64,000 nucleotides of DNA, taken from NCBI GenBank assembly GCA_001949185.1, contig BDGG01000007.1:2171887-2235886 (forward strand). Direction: 5' to 3'. Each line of letters starts with the position of its first letter. Positions within the stretch are counted from its first letter, which is position 1. Source of the stretch: Ramazzottius varieornatus. Lineage: Eukaryota; Tardigrada; Eutardigrada; Parachela; Ramazzottiidae. The position numbers and the translations under genes were made by a program. This document shows, in pieces, positions 46,071-59,067 of this stretch. The notes under the pieces are model-generated. The model did not search any database. It had not been told where the DNA came from and saw only the letters and a list, made by a program, of their open reading frames with translations.

Positions 46071-46274
46071 AAGGCAGCTCGACTCTTCAAAGTTCCTTGC
46101 ATGACTGTCGCCCGTTATGTGGAAGATTCCAAAGCCAAAAAGATCGGCCGAGGAAGCAAGATGAATGCTGCGGAAGAAAGACTGCACGGTCCAGCAAGAC
46201 AAAACTGCAGTAGATACCTCGTTTGTACAATATTTTGATTTCTGTTGTGATTAGAGATTCTTTATTTGGCATGA

Positions 46275-46430
46275 CATGCTCCTGTGACCGTTGAAGGTAT
46301 GGTTGTTCCGGCAAAAGATCCATCTACTGTATTAAACTGACACCTTCAGCTCCTTGGCTCAATATTCAGAACGTGCGTACAGAAAAGCAGCCTTCAGTAC
46401 TGGTTTTTACTCTTCAAATTATGGATAACG
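46275..46430. repeat. dispersed repeat shared with 13335-13490
   Basis: It has the same word order as the transporter-intron copy: GTTGAAGGTAT, then TCAGCTCCTTGGCTCAATAT, CGTACAG, CAGCCTTC and GGTTTTTACT. Confidence 0.6.
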
Positions 46431-47281
46431 CTCTCGAAATTTCTGACGTTTGCCAAATCATTTTTGCTTCTTTTCCGAGACAACGAAAAAATTGTTTCCG
46501 TGTTTTCGCTGCTTTTACACGCAGTTTAGATACAGTTTGTCCAGCCCGGTTGTCCAGTCCAGTTGTCCGGTACAGCTGTCCATCAGGATTTGCCCAATGT
46601 CCACGTCCAGCGTCCTGTTCAGCTTTTACAACGTTCAGTGGCATGTTGTAGAAGCTTTACCGTAATGCGAGAATTTCATGAAATTAAAGTACTCGTGGCT
46701 TTCCAGTGGAACTCTGATGTTAAAAATCGGATCGTCTGGGAACCTCAGTGCAGCACTTAATTCAGAAAAAATTTCAAACCTAGTTTATGTGCCTCCCAAT
46801 TCTTGGGAGGCCTGCAAGCGGAACGTACAGTAGAGACCGTCCTCTTGAGTGGCGCACGTGCTCACTGTTTTTGGCTGAAAGCGTGCGCCACTTGGCCAAC
46901 TGGCTGTGTACGCCTTGTTTACCGGCCTCCCAAAAGTCGTAAGGCGTATAAACTAAGTCTCAAATTAACCAAACTCGATGCTGTATTGAAGTTCGCAGAC
47001 GATCTGATTTTTATATCAGAATTCCATTGGATTACCAGGAGTGCTTTAATTTCAAAAAGTTTTCAAATTATGGGGAGCAATTTCGCAATTTTTGACTTTT
47101 GCTGTGTCATTTTTGTTTCATTTCGTAAAGTACTCGTACAGGGGAAAATCGTTTCGCTTCCCCCGCGATCAAGCGCAATTTCAGCTCAGTTTGTCCGGTC
47201 CAATTGTCCAGTACATCTGTCCAAACGAGAATTGTTCATTGTCCATGTCCACCGTCTTGTCCAGCTTTTACAACATGCCAT
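46412..47281. repeat. direct repeats flanking the second foldback element
   Basis: A unit of about 220 bp at 46412-46634 recurs at 47059-47281. Both begin near CAAATTATGG and contain tandem TTGTCC(A/G)GTCCA-like words, then CTTTTACAAC. The second foldback (46702-47030) lies between the two units. Confidence 0.6.
46702..47030. mobile_element. second foldback element with a palindromic hairpin at its centre
   Basis: Arms of about 140-165 bp pair over their length. The left starts TCCAGTGGAACTCTGATGTT; the right ends with the complement of CCAATGGAATTCTGATATAA. Inside are paired CCTCCCAATTCTTGGGAGGC and GGCCTCCCAAAAG stretches and an intact apex hairpin at 46843-46894 (TTGAGTGGCGCACGTG / GCGTGCGCCACTTGG). 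The end sequence matches the first foldback. Confidence 0.8.
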
Positions 47282-50200
47282 CTGCTTTGAGCGAGTGCGT
47301 GGGTTTGGCATGACGGAGTGGTAGGTGGTCACTTTCCATTGCTGTCCCACCTAACTATCGTCTTCGGACCAAACAGCGCTCACGTCATCACATATGCCGA
47401 CATGCGTGGCACCGCGATTGAAGACGCGTAGGGACGCAAAGAGCGACACTATGTTATCTGGAATTTATCGTTTATCGATTAAATAAGAATAACCTGAGGA
47501 TCGAAGCGGATCTCGATCTGGTGTCTTAAGTTTGGTATCGCTCGCAGCGGTTTGGTTCCTGACAAGGCTCGTGAATTTTATCCACATTACATTTCACTTG
47601 ACTCGATTACCACCACAAATCATTCCTCATTCCATTGAACTGCCATCGGTTGCCCAGGGACATCGATTACGCAGCCTTCCCAGAAATATATTAGACTATC
47701 TGGCCCAGCCAGCTTAACACACCCTACATGTCAGCTGCGCTACCTCGAACGCAACCGCGGAATGAGACAACTGATGCGATGCACTTTGCAGAACGAATAC
47801 TGTAACGTTTTTCCATCTTCCTTGTTCCTTGGATGTATATTCGACGCTAGAAGAAAACAGTTGGTTGATGAACCGCTCAACTGACACATCCTGTCATCGT
47901 AACTCCCACATTAGTTCGATGTAGCGATGCAACATGCTCATTAGTAACTCTGGTGCTATCTTAGCTCCCAAACGTCTATCATTGATCCTTGTGTAACAAA
48001 ATGTGATTATTTGTGCGGAGGTATGGACAAGCTTTGACAAGACGTAGTCTCGCATATCGTACTGCACCTCGTAACCTCGGCCTGCATCTGTCTTGACCCA
48101 AAACATCGTGTGGGGGTATTTCAGCTTGTAGTCACCCCTAGAGTTGTTGGAGAAATCTATTCAAAAGGTTGAACAGTTCTGTGAGACTTCTAACCGTGAC
48201 GAAGTTCCTGAATATTGTCAAAATTTTCAGGTCGAAAAACGGTCCTTGGAAGTTAGAAAAAGTTATCCACAAAATTGGGCTGCCGCAACCCATGAATCAA
48301 ATGAAAGTCCATTAACGTATCTATTCCCGAATTGTGCAAATAGTTGTGACAGCTCACGTCGTGCGAACGTCTCCGGAAACCCCGTCCTGGTTGGTAGTTA
48401 TCACTCAGTCATGAACGAGGAAAATCCAGGAAACTGAGCATCTACCTTGGGTCGAACACGCAATGGAAAATTTTTTTAAAGGCTAAAGTCGTCAAGATGG
48501 GAGGTTTCAAGATGGAGTGAAGACCTGGAGGCAAGGGCATTCAAGTACAACCAATATTAGAAATTATCTCTCTTCCAGAAACATTAACCGAGACGTAAAG
48601 TGCAAAAGGCCAGTTATCTTAATCTTCCCGGATAAGATTTTTTTTCCCGGCTGATTTGCCCCTTTTTGTTAGGTAGAGTGTTGAAGCGGAAGATTTTAAC
48701 TGACGTTTCGGCGTATTGTGCTGGACAGTAAACAGGATGAGGAAGTTGGCTGGCTGGGGCCGACCTGTGTTAGCGCATATAATATGTGGGATGGCGATAC
48801 TGGGACATGTTCGCATGTCCGCACGCGCCAATTACGACGGCGTTGACAGCAGGGAACATGACTGTGCGGCTCTCGGGCTCCAGCTGAGAATTAGAGCTTC
48901 GCCGTTCGCCTTGAACAGAAGGAGGAGTTGTACGTGAATATCTCACTATCCCCTTCCACCCATTATACTCGATGTCACGATCGCCAGTATATCAAGTCTT
49001 TCGCCCAGCTCTTGATGCTCTGATTTCCGATCAAGTGCGCGCATGCCGGCATTCGTCGTCAAAGAGCGCCGGCATAAGGACTGAAGCTGGTATTGATGCC
49101 GTCAGATTGTGCCGCTTCTCTCTAGCAAATTACGAGTCTCTTGTGCTTTCATCATCTATCCAGGAATGCCGCTACAGGCTTGTCTATCTAATCCGGGATT
49201 ATGTTTGATTTGAGTCTTCGTGGATGAGGTCAAGATCCGGACAGAGCGGTGGAGGGACCCCCAAACCCATTTGTTTACATCTTAATTGTTTTTCTGTCCG
49301 TGAGAACGAACCTAGGAGTTAGAAACGGATCTATTCCGTGTGTTTCAACTTCGATCATAGATGCTAAACCTTTCTTCGCGCTGGCTGTTCCCTCGTATGT
49401 CTGTCGCCGACATCTCCAGTTTCGTCTAATTTGAGATTTCGTAGGCAGCGGGAATTAGTTCGCTGAATTTCAGCCTTTGCCGGATTTCACCGGATTATGA
49501 CCTCGCAGAAACGCCGCTGAAACTCACTTGGAGCCTATGCTTTCGCGCCATCGGCTTTCAGTGTTGGAATAGCATGCCTTCATCGTTTGGTCCTTGCTCA
49601 GTCATCCAGTGAGGCACTGACGTGGGTATCACTTCGATCCTTTCCTACGGTGTGCCTCGGGTAAGAGTTTCAACCTGAAGCACACGAGGTAATTTGGGCA
49701 TAAGGGTTTTTCACTCGTAATTCGGGCATATTTTTTCTCAGCTCCTGCTGCGCTTAATGAACCGATTCGTGTTTCCTGAGATAGACTGATCCCTCTCCTC
49801 GAGGTTTCAATCGGTTTGACAACGGCAAAGCGTTGTAGATTACGGGAATTTGACCTGGGATAGAGATGGGTCTGTCCAATGTTAAAAAGCCTAATGTTGT
49901 ATCAACACACGTACGAGGAGGGATGTATCAAGCGTTGAAGGTAATGTTCAAACCTTTCGCGTTGCCCGAATTATGGTGCGAAAATCGATACGCCCGAATT
50001 ATGTCGTTTACCTCGTACATTTGAGATTTCGAACATTCTTTATACGTCAGCATACGGGCTACAGTGGACAAGACTTCGATCGGAGGGGTTTTGTCTTGAG
50101 AGCTCTGTCCGACGCTGAGCCTGTTCGTTGAGTGCCGCGAACTGTGTAACATAATGGAAAATAATAGTCTGTAAGATGGTAATTGTGGACAAGGTTAGGC

Positions 50201-53200
50201 GACGCAATTACCTCTTCCTGTTTACACGCAGTTATCCCGTTTCCTCATTTTCAAGACGATCGAGTTAAGGTACATTGACGAGTGCAGTGGGTGCGAAACC
50301 TTACTCGGCAGATCTAAAGCTGCGGAGCGACAAGAGACTCGAAGAAACAGAGTGCATCCTTATTGATGGCAAATGAGCACGAGGAACCCAGCGGGGCTTT
50401 GGAGAACCCACAGTGGCAACGGGCACAGCGAGCAAGCTGGGCGAAATGTGAGACGATTGTTTGCGTGCTTTGGACCGCCACCAACGACCTGCTATATAGC
50501 GACAAAATTGATTAGCTTCGCGATAAGTGGCGCTTCCGGCGGCGGCAATGGCTGGTTTTACGACTAAAATGTCCCAAAGGACAAACACAGCCTGCACTTA
50601 TCGCTGCACAAAAACTCCTTATCATCAATTTTCCCACTGTCAGAGAAATCAAAACTTTCCCTCAGTCTCGCAACCCGCGTCGTCTATTTGTCTACCACGG
50701 TTTCCCTGCATAGGCTGTGTGCATATACTCTTTCAGCTCACCGTGGGCTGTGGCACGATACAGCAGAAATCAAGACCATTCGATAGCTGGATCCCGCCGA
50801 CGTTTCCCTCAGGAGGTCTGACTTTTAGCAGTGAAGACCACGACGTCGACGACGACGTCCAGCCATCACGGAACTTGTACTGCGGTATTAATAACATCAC
50901 CATCAGACTACGGTACTTCGAACCATATACAATACTAGCTGAGTCCTTGCGAAACTGGCATCAAGATGGCTAGCATTTAATGATAAGACCGTGACAAGCT
51001 TTGACCAGCGCGCGAACTTCGCGAAGCATTGGAGGTTTGGATTATCATCTTCGATCATCAATGCAGTGCGGCGTAATGATGACAGACAGATCAGCTATTC
51101 GAAATATGCAGTATCCCAAGAGCCAACAAGTTGGCTTTTCGGATAAAAACAGGCTGACTCGGTCAAGATCAAGTTTGATGACATTCTAACGAGCTGTGTT
51201 CGCTAGACGAGGAACCGGCTCAAAGTTGAACGGGCTGCCAAGCACATCCCCTCATCATCACAAACAAATTTCGACGATCTTTTGATGGATGGTTTTCCGG
51301 GTTTTTTCTTTCCGTGCTGAACTGTCACCTAGATCCTTAGACCTAGAACGACGACACAGAAGCGGGAGCCAATGAAGCATCCCTTTCAGCTCAGCAAGAA
51401 CCCTCTTTTGCATACGCGTCTTGTCTATGAGGCTCGATGATCCTCTTTGGTCGTTTAGGAACAACTTCCAGCTTCATTTCTTAAAGACAAGACCCCCGGC
51501 TAGAGATTGTAAGCAGACTCACGCCTCATCTGCAGTATATTGATTGATTTGGTACCGCTTAATATGTGCGCTACCATCTTCACAATGGTTGTAAACGCCG
51601 AAATGTTCCGTACGCAAAATACGTATCCATCTTTTACTCTCACCGTAAGGACGACCCACCCACCTTCCTTTTCTTAGCTTGCTTCATCAATTCCCGCCTC
51701 CCATGTTTTTGGCATTCTTTCGGATTACTGCTGTGTGGGCTGAAAGAGTTATCAGTCAAGATTGTTTCATGGTTCCACTGGAGTATGAGATAGTAAGGTT
51801 GGATGGCTCTTTTCAAGCTTCAGCGGAAACTGAGAAAAGTGTCAGCAGGTACAGTACTACATGTTTATGCGAACCTGAAGAAGGATGTGCACAGTGGCAG
51901 TTCATTCAGTAGCTCAATCAAAACCACCGCAAAGTAAACCTCCGCTTTTGTTGAACATCGCGTGTGCAAGCACCCTTATCAAATATGAGCAGCTGGTCGG
52001 AAAGCTGACTAGTCGATGATAGAGGGAAGATCGGCAAATCACTGTCCATTAATCGCGCCTGAGTACACAGTCTGCTTTTAAAGAAGTCAAATCGTGAAAC
52101 GGGCAGAAGCATAAGTTTCCTTGGCGTTTTTCTCTCTTAACCTGGAAATGATATCTACAGAGCGGATAACTATTGACACGAAGTTTAATGGTCAGTGTCA
52201 TGTCTGAGACAAATAACCCAGGCCTGCCAGTCGGCGATTGAGGATTTAGCCTGACAGCTGGATGGGCTTTACCGAGGACCCACAAACGACATTCGGAAAT
52301 CCCTTTAGTCATGCGTCTACATAACAAACGACATGATGTAGTACCGGCACTTTCTTTAATGACTGTCCTATGGCCCCGATTCTTCAAGTTGAATGAACCC
52401 GTATGCATTTTGGCATCACTCACTTCCTGGAAAGTTCGCTTTGAGGAAGGGCCCCATCAATCCCAGTCCATCCTGGTTCCCCCGCACAGGCAACACATAA
52501 GACTTGGTTCTGTATAATTTAGAAAAATGGAGCTTAAGCAGACTCCTCCTGTTTGGCGCACCCTCCACAATACTACGCTACGCTGAAGTTGATCCGCGAC
52601 AGCTAAGAGCGAACGTTCGGCAAAGTCAAAAGTGTTTGCTATGAGTTCTCTATGGGGTTCATTATCCCGACATACTGTATCAAGACCATGAACCAGGTAA
52701 AAGGTGGAAATACGTTAAACGGAAAAAGCACCGGAGTTCGAAAGGTCTGAGCCGATTGACGTAAGATGTGATAATAAGGTTTCGATAAGGAAGTCCACTG
52801 CTCCGAGCCCTTCAACATCAACTGACGTACACGTCGCGCAACAACGAGAGGAAGCTCGCAGATCGGACTAGATGAGGAAGTTACGTCGAAAAGTGAGGTC
52901 TCGATGAAGTCTCACTTCCCCCTTTGAAAAGTACCGACTGTCTCTCGGTACTTGACTACTTATTGCCAACGTCCCGGTAATAATGGAGATAACGGACAAC
53001 TTTCATGTCCGCGCCATGTCCTTCCTGGTTTAAGTGCGTATATATGCCACTTTCCAGCCAACTGCCACAGAAACTCGAGAGCACAACCTCAACTGAATTA
53101 GAATTCTACGTCCCACAGAGAAAGGTATCGAGTGGAATGACGCCGCTTTGACCGAGATTATAACCGCTAGATCATTGCACACTCTCCTGGTCCCAAAGCC

Positions 53201-55083
53201 TCGAAAAGCTAAATTTATCATCAGTTTGGTCTACTTGACTAACCATGACCTTTGCCGGGTTTCATCTTCGTAAAAAATAACTGACTCAGACATCTGACCT
53301 ACCGTTGCGTAAGTTTGCTACGCATTGGCCCCGTGCATATTTTGATGCGCCGTCAGGACCTCAGAGGTTATGACGACCTCGGTATATCAATAACCATCAC
53401 GTACTTCCTTGTACGAGGGCCTTCCTTCAAATTCGGTCTAACAATTATAGGCAAATATCATGACATTCCAGCTTACTCTAAATTCCAAATCTTAGTTAAA
53501 ATTTTCACCTTCACTTTTGACAGAGCGGAACAGGTTGGGGATGTGGTCATGGTGCTGTGGGAACCACGCGGATAAACGCGTGCTTAATTCTCACCATAAC
53601 GAACTTCTCTCCTCTTGACAGAGCGAATTGCCAGTAATGGCATTTGAAGGGTTTATTTTTTCTTGTGCAATGGCAAATTTATCGTTCGCTGTTGTAAAGT
53701 GGAGATTATACGGCGGCTGGCATTTGTTCATGAAGGTTGAAGAGCGGCTGCATAACTGAAGAGCCCGTGAAGCAAGCACTAAGCCTAATAGCATTTGCCG
53801 TCCGTGATTGTCGGCTGGAAAGTATGAGGACTGACGGCTGCCGGCTTGTCCCTCCCAAGTCCCTCTAGTCTCACACGTCGTGTTTTTTTTCGCCGGAAAC
53901 CGGACGATTAGTGTCAAGAGATGCTCTTTTCTAATTCCTCCGCCAATACCCCTAAGCTCACATCGCAAAACAAGGAAGAGAGGGCGATCTGGTGTAGTCG
54001 ATCGGTCTAGTAACGCACCCCGCTTCAAACATTCATCTATTCCGTATGCGTGATAACTGACCAGAAGCAACGAGCAAGGAGCCAAGTTTCAGTATTCATG
54101 ACGGCCTTCCTTGTAAAGTTTTAGAGTAGTCCATTAGACTCGTTGTAGGTGGTCTGTAAAGTGCCCAGACGCATAACTATCACACGCTCTGTTCTTCACA
54201 TGCTTCTTCTTTTGACACACCGTAAACGACGAGGGATTTTGCGGTGTGTTCCTCAGTCAACTTACACGTTTAGTCGTAAACATGGCATTAGTTCGTGGTA
54301 CTGGTGGTACCGGTGGTACTGGCTGAATAGTTTGTTCATCGGTATAGAGTATGAGCGATGGTGGCTAACGATGCCAGGAAATTACACAGTTGAACGGTCA
54401 TTGCCGTCCAGCCTCACTCCATTAATTTCACCCAACAAGCCCATAAATTTATCAACATTACTCACTCGCATCGCGCGTTCAGTCTTTCGAGTCAGATTGA
54501 TTTTGTTCGTCTCATGGAGAAACACAGGCGGAATAATGTATTTGATGTACTCAGCCTATGCTCGTGTTCTGTATTTGTTCATGCGGAAAATAATTTCATT
54601 TGACGAACAGCCCAGGCGATGCAGGGAGAACATCCAATAATTGATGAGATGATTTGCCGTCCTTCTTTGCAGATCAAATTATGCTGATGTAACCTTGTGA
54701 CATCCGATCTCCGCGCGCCTCCCATGGGACACATCCACCATTGCATGCCAATGCATCCGCAATGCCAATCATCTTTTCATCCTACTCTTGCTAAACCCAT
54801 ACGAAAAAGGTAAGCAATACATCCATCTGTTACAGCTGTACTTGCCTGCTTATGAGTTACTTATTCCTGCGACCCGCAAAAATTTACGTCTGAGAGTTCA
54901 AATTTTGCAGGTCGGAAAGCGGGACGTACAAGATTGTCATCTGAGGTGGAGCGCACTAACAGTCACAAGGTGAGCCATTAGGACAACAACCTTGTAGGTC
55001 TCGTTTGCCGCCATGCCGTTTAATCTTATTGCGTTGCTAGTACACTGTCAGGTGTTACAATAGCCGTGTTGGATTACCGCTTG

Positions 55084-56532
55084 ATGTATCTGTCAGGTAA
55101 TATCTCTGGCTGCATGGTCGAAATGTTGGAAGAAGAAGACGCGACGGCCACTGCGCCCTCTATCCCTCCAGTACTCCTCTGCACATCCTCGAACTCGTCC
55201 ACCAACCTCACCGCCGATGACATCGCTCTAGAGCACATTGAGCACTTCCTCTACGGTATCGTCATGCCCACACTGTCCTTCCTGGGTATCATCGGTAACA
55301 TTCTCAATCTTGTCGTCCTCACCCGCCCCAACCTGATGAAGATCGTCACTTACACCTACTTCCGCGCCATGGCCATCGCAGACCTGGGTACCATGATTAC
55401 CGTCCTTATCTTCGTCTTTGAGCTGACCGGCATGAAAGCCACGACGTACCTGGGTTCGCTCTTCCAGGCTCACGTCACTCTGGCCTTGCTCAACGCCTTT
55501 GTGGGAAGTTCCGTCTTGACCATCGTAGCGGTTACTTTTGAACGGTGGCTGTCCATTTGCCATCCCCTCCAAGCCAAGAACATTCAAAGTCCTCTCCGTG
55601 CCAAAATCATCATTGCTTGTGCCTGGATCACATCCTTTATTCTGTATCTTCCTTACTCCTTCCGGAAATACGTCAGTGAATGCTGGGACTCGGTAGCCAA
55701 TGAACCAGTGTATTCGGTGGTGGAAGACAAGCATTTTACACATAGCCCTGGCTTCGAAGCGTATGGCTGGATTCGGGAATTTATACTACGGATCATTCCA
55801 ATGGTTGTTCTCGTCGCCTTGAACATCCGCATCGTCTTCGCCTTGAGGACTGTACAAAGTCGACGAAGACGCCTACGTGGTGGTGTTAACAACACCACGC
55901 CGAAGCAGAAACCGACGGTGAGCAATCACTCAGCGGCAAGACGTTGTAGTGAGGTTTCAGCAGGCGGCATAACTCGCGGCTCATCGATGCGTACTTCGGA
56001 GAAGCAGACTCCCGCGCAGAAACTGGAGTACCGACGCTTACAAGAAGAGCGCCGGCTGGTCTTATTGTTGATCGGCATTGTGGTCATGTTCATCATCTGC
56101 GTCACGCCGGCAGCCATCTTGCTGTGCATTCCGGGCGCCGATGAGGACTTTACCTTTGGGCTGAAGTTATTCCGGGCGGTGGCTAATGTGCTGGAATTGA
56201 CCAATTACTCGCTGAATTTCTATGTGTATGTGGGCTGCAGTAGCGAGTTCCGCATGACTTTCGTCAGCGTCTTTTGTCGATATTGTACAGGTGGGAAGAC
56301 GACGGGGATGTTGATGAATGGGGAGAGAGCTTCTTCCGTAGCCCCTTCAGCCAAGACGGCGGTGAACCGCGCCAGGGCAAATACGATGGAAATGAATAAC
56401 GGATTGAACTACCTGCATTCAGGGAACACCACGCCCTTGTTGCCGGTCAAAAAGGATAGCCAACAAGCCCTGCACTCTCTTAATAAGACTGAAACGCAGT
56501 CCCTTCTTCATGGCTCTCTACAGATGTTATAG
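55084..56532 (+). CDS. class A GPCR, probable neuropeptide (FMRFamide/myosuppressin-like) receptor
   Basis: A single exon of 482 residues starts at the ATG at 55084 (MYLSGNISGC); a downstream Met at 55114 is also possible. The extracellular N-terminus has Asn-glycosylation motifs (NIS, NSS, NLT). Seven hydrophobic segments follow, with GNILNLVVLTRP in TM1, MAIADLG in TM2, FERWLSICHP at the end of TM3 (in place of DRY), a long basic third intracellular loop (about 255-325), and TM7 NFYVYVGCSSEFR in place of NPxxY. These departures are typical of the invertebrate FMRFamide/DMSR-type peptide receptors, so a neuropeptide ligand acting through G proteins is likely. The exact subfamily needs a tree. 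Confidence 0.88.
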   Translation: MYLSGNISGCMVEMLEEEDATATAPSIPPVLLCTSSNSSTNLTADDIALEHIEHFLYGIVMPTLSFLGIIGNILNLVVLTRPNLMKIVTYTYFRAMAIADLGTMITVLIFVFELTGMKATTYLGSLFQAHVTLALLNAFVGSSVLTIVAVTFERWLSICHPLQAKNIQSPLRAKIIIACAWITSFILYLPYSFRKYVSECWDSVANEPVYSVVEDKHFTHSPGFEAYGWIREFILRIIPMVVLVALNIRIVFALRTVQSRRRRLRGGVNNTTPKQKPTVSNHSAARRCSEVSAGGITRGSSMRTSEKQTPAQKLEYRRLQEERRLVLLLIGIVVMFIICVTPAAILLCIPGADEDFTFGLKLFRAVANVLELTNYSLNFYVYVGCSSEFRMTFVSVFCRYCTGGKTTGMLMNGERASSVAPSAKTAVNRARANTMEMNNGLNYLHSGNTTPLLPVKKDSQQALHSLNKTETQSLLHGSLQML

Positions 56533-58850
56533 ATGAGCACTAGCGGATAAACTGAAGATCTCTATTTTAACTGCACATGCTTTTGCATTTCCAACTACAC
56601 CCGTGCTGTCAATATTACTTGGCGGCAACTTTGGCCTAACTTTGCCCGGATAAAAAAGCCTGTTTTCAAGCATCAGATGGGCTAAAAATTCGAAGGAAAG
56701 GAACACAGAAAACGCTATTTGCATTCTGCCAAGAACAGCTTTTTCTGTGTTCGAAAACAGGCAGTTTTGAAACACGGATTAGTGTTTATTCTGTATCAGA
56801 AAAGCTCTGAGTTGGCTATTCTTTCAAGCAAAAAAGCGGAATTAATGCGGAAGCAGATTTGACTGTTTTTCCTAGCTGAAGCAGAAATGAAAAACACGAT
56901 TTGTGATAGAAAATTTAATTACACCGAGATGCAACTAAAACCGCGCTAAACCTCGTAAAACACTACAGCACGAGTCTGGAACTGCACAAAATACAGCGAA
57001 AAGATCGACGAAGATTAAGGGGAGCCATGCATATGAAAAACTGGAGATCGTGTATCTCGACGCATCATGTCGAGCTCGCACTCCAACATATGCAACAGCA
57101 CAAGCAAGAAAAAGTAGATAAGCACAGAGAAGTTAGGCAAGCGACGTTACTTTCCGACTGCAGTTTGGATGACCTGCGGACAAGAAGCAGACATCAGTCA
57201 TCAAGCAGCTAGAATTTACGCCAGCCTATATCTCAAATTCTATCAACGTAAAACTGATTAACGCTATCCGTCAGACTGGTTACTTGATGGAACCGCGAGC
57301 TCGTTCGTCAGATCGGCTCTCCATCGTGGTTGGTAATGGTTCATGAGACCCTTGTCCATTTCAGAAGTAGCCATGGTATCTCTGAAAGCAAAAATGCGGT
57401 AAATAAGAGCAATAATCAACGGTTATCATAATTAGCACAACTAAGCCTGCATACGACTCCAAACGGCATAGTCTGCAAATTCTTCGGCTCATAGTCAAAC
57501 AAGTCCTAAGCCTCTAGCCTTAAGAAAGTAGGGTTTACCTTGAGGTGGATGAACCGAGCTCGGGCGGGAGCACGCGAGGCGATGGGAACAAACGAGATTA
57601 CCATAACGGTAGTAAGACGCCATTCCTCCGGTCCTTATCCTGCCCATCTGTCGGACAGGGTATTCTCAGCTTCGGAGCAAAGTCTCGTCACCTCGCCAAG
57701 CACAGTATTCATACACAAAGCACAGCTAATGGAAGTTGACCGAGCTAATGGAAGATGATCGATTACTTAGGAAAAACAAAACGTTCCAAGGAGCGAAATT
57801 CAAAATGGGCGCTCGCCCGAAACAGGAGTGTTGAACCAAGCCAGGCTCGATGATTCAAGCCGGGAAAATTTCCAGCTGTATGACTGAGGCGGGGTATTCC
57901 AGCTGCCCCGCCTCCATCCGTTTTCTGTTTGACATGCTCTTTCTCAGCGCGTACGACCGAACTGCCTCAAAAATCAGCCACAAAACAAAACAAGCTACAA
58001 AACAAAACAAGCTACATGATCAGCTACAGAGTCGCTCTGCTTTTATACAGCAGTGTGCGACTGAATCGTGCAGTTTTACCCGGATGAGGTCTTTTGGCGC
58101 TTCTGGTGAAATTTAGTAACTAGTCTTTTCACCGAGAGCGCACAGCCTATGGACTACACAGTCGCAAGATAGAAAACATGCATTGCGAGTTGCATGTGGA
58201 TTGCTTCTGTGTACTCGTTCGACAACTTACACCATGCAGGTATCGATAGTTACGTATACCCGTGCTGCCACCCATCGTGTTTCAAACACTGCCCTTCAGG
58301 ACTTGCATGACGGACTCGATGACGGTCCCATTCGTATCATTTGCTGCTTCGGCAATACACGTGACTTCGGGGCTGCCATCTTGTTCTTCCTAACTTTCTG
58401 ACCTATGATCAAAACTTGATCCTGACGACGGCTTCGTGTTTTTCAGACTTTTTTTGATGCGTTGATAGGTGAAAGTCCTGTTTAATTTCGGCCTTAGGGT
58501 CCAGAAGCGTTAAAATGCTCTCTTGAACAGTTTGGTGGTAAGCCATTTGATGCAGTTTCATCTGGAGATACCCATATTTTGTTCTTTATTGGGAAAGTCT
58601 GAACTCATGATCCGATCTAGCAGTTTACCGCTTAGTGCACTCACTGGTTGTAGGCTATTCCGTGGGAAACTGGCTAGCAAATGGTGTTCGCCTATTGTCA
58701 GGCACTGATTATTTCCAAGATCGCCATTTCCAACAAATCTAGAGCCACTTTCCCCGCGCACACTAACATGTACGTGTCGAAATTCCAGTTTAACTTTTGC
58801 TCTTCGTTTTCTCCTTTGCCTGAAGAATCAACTTGCCTCCAATCCACTTT

Positions 58851-58890
58851 CCACAACTAGCAGCCGTTTTCCACAACTAGCAGCCGTTTT
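58851..58890. repeat. two perfect tandem copies of a 20-bp unit
   Basis: TCCACAACTAGCAGCCGTTT occurs twice head to tail. Two copies only, with no further periodicity. Confidence 0.7.
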
Positions 58891-59067
58891 CCATGGGAAT
58901 TTCGTCTTAGCCAGCAAGTCTGTTTTCAGTCAGACTTTCGGTTGCGCCAGAGTGTCCAAAAAATCTAGCTTTAGTCCAAACATGCCTGCATCTAGTGATC
59001 GTTCAAATTCGAGAAATGGTTTGTCCGGTGATTAAGAAGAAAACATGAAGGTTGGCCGGTTTCAAGT

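Larger units (their letters stand above)
45299..55083. other. long stretch without a supported gene
   Basis: Nearly 10 kb. The left 2 kb is full of foldback and dispersed repeats (45784-47281). From 47.3 to 55.0 kb I find only short ORFs without phase-consistent splicing, signal peptides or domains. The longest, such as a minus-strand ORF at 47894-48106 (from MFWVKTDAGRGYEVQ), could be exons or remains of something but are unsupported. A short GGTACTGGTGGTACC-type simple repeat lies at 54296-54322. The region may hold regulatory DNA, long introns or decayed mobile elements. Confidence 0.4.

Noticed and set aside
47894-48106. Minus-strand 70-codon ORF as a small gene
   Set aside because: No signal, domain or neighbouring exon supports it; ORFs of this size are expected by chance here.
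54296-54322. GGTACTGGTGGTACC run as a structured element
   Set aside because: It is a short simple repeat with chance palindromy.
58851-58890. Tandem 20-bp repeat as a possible CRISPR-like array
   Set aside because: Only two adjacent copies without spacers, in an animal genome.
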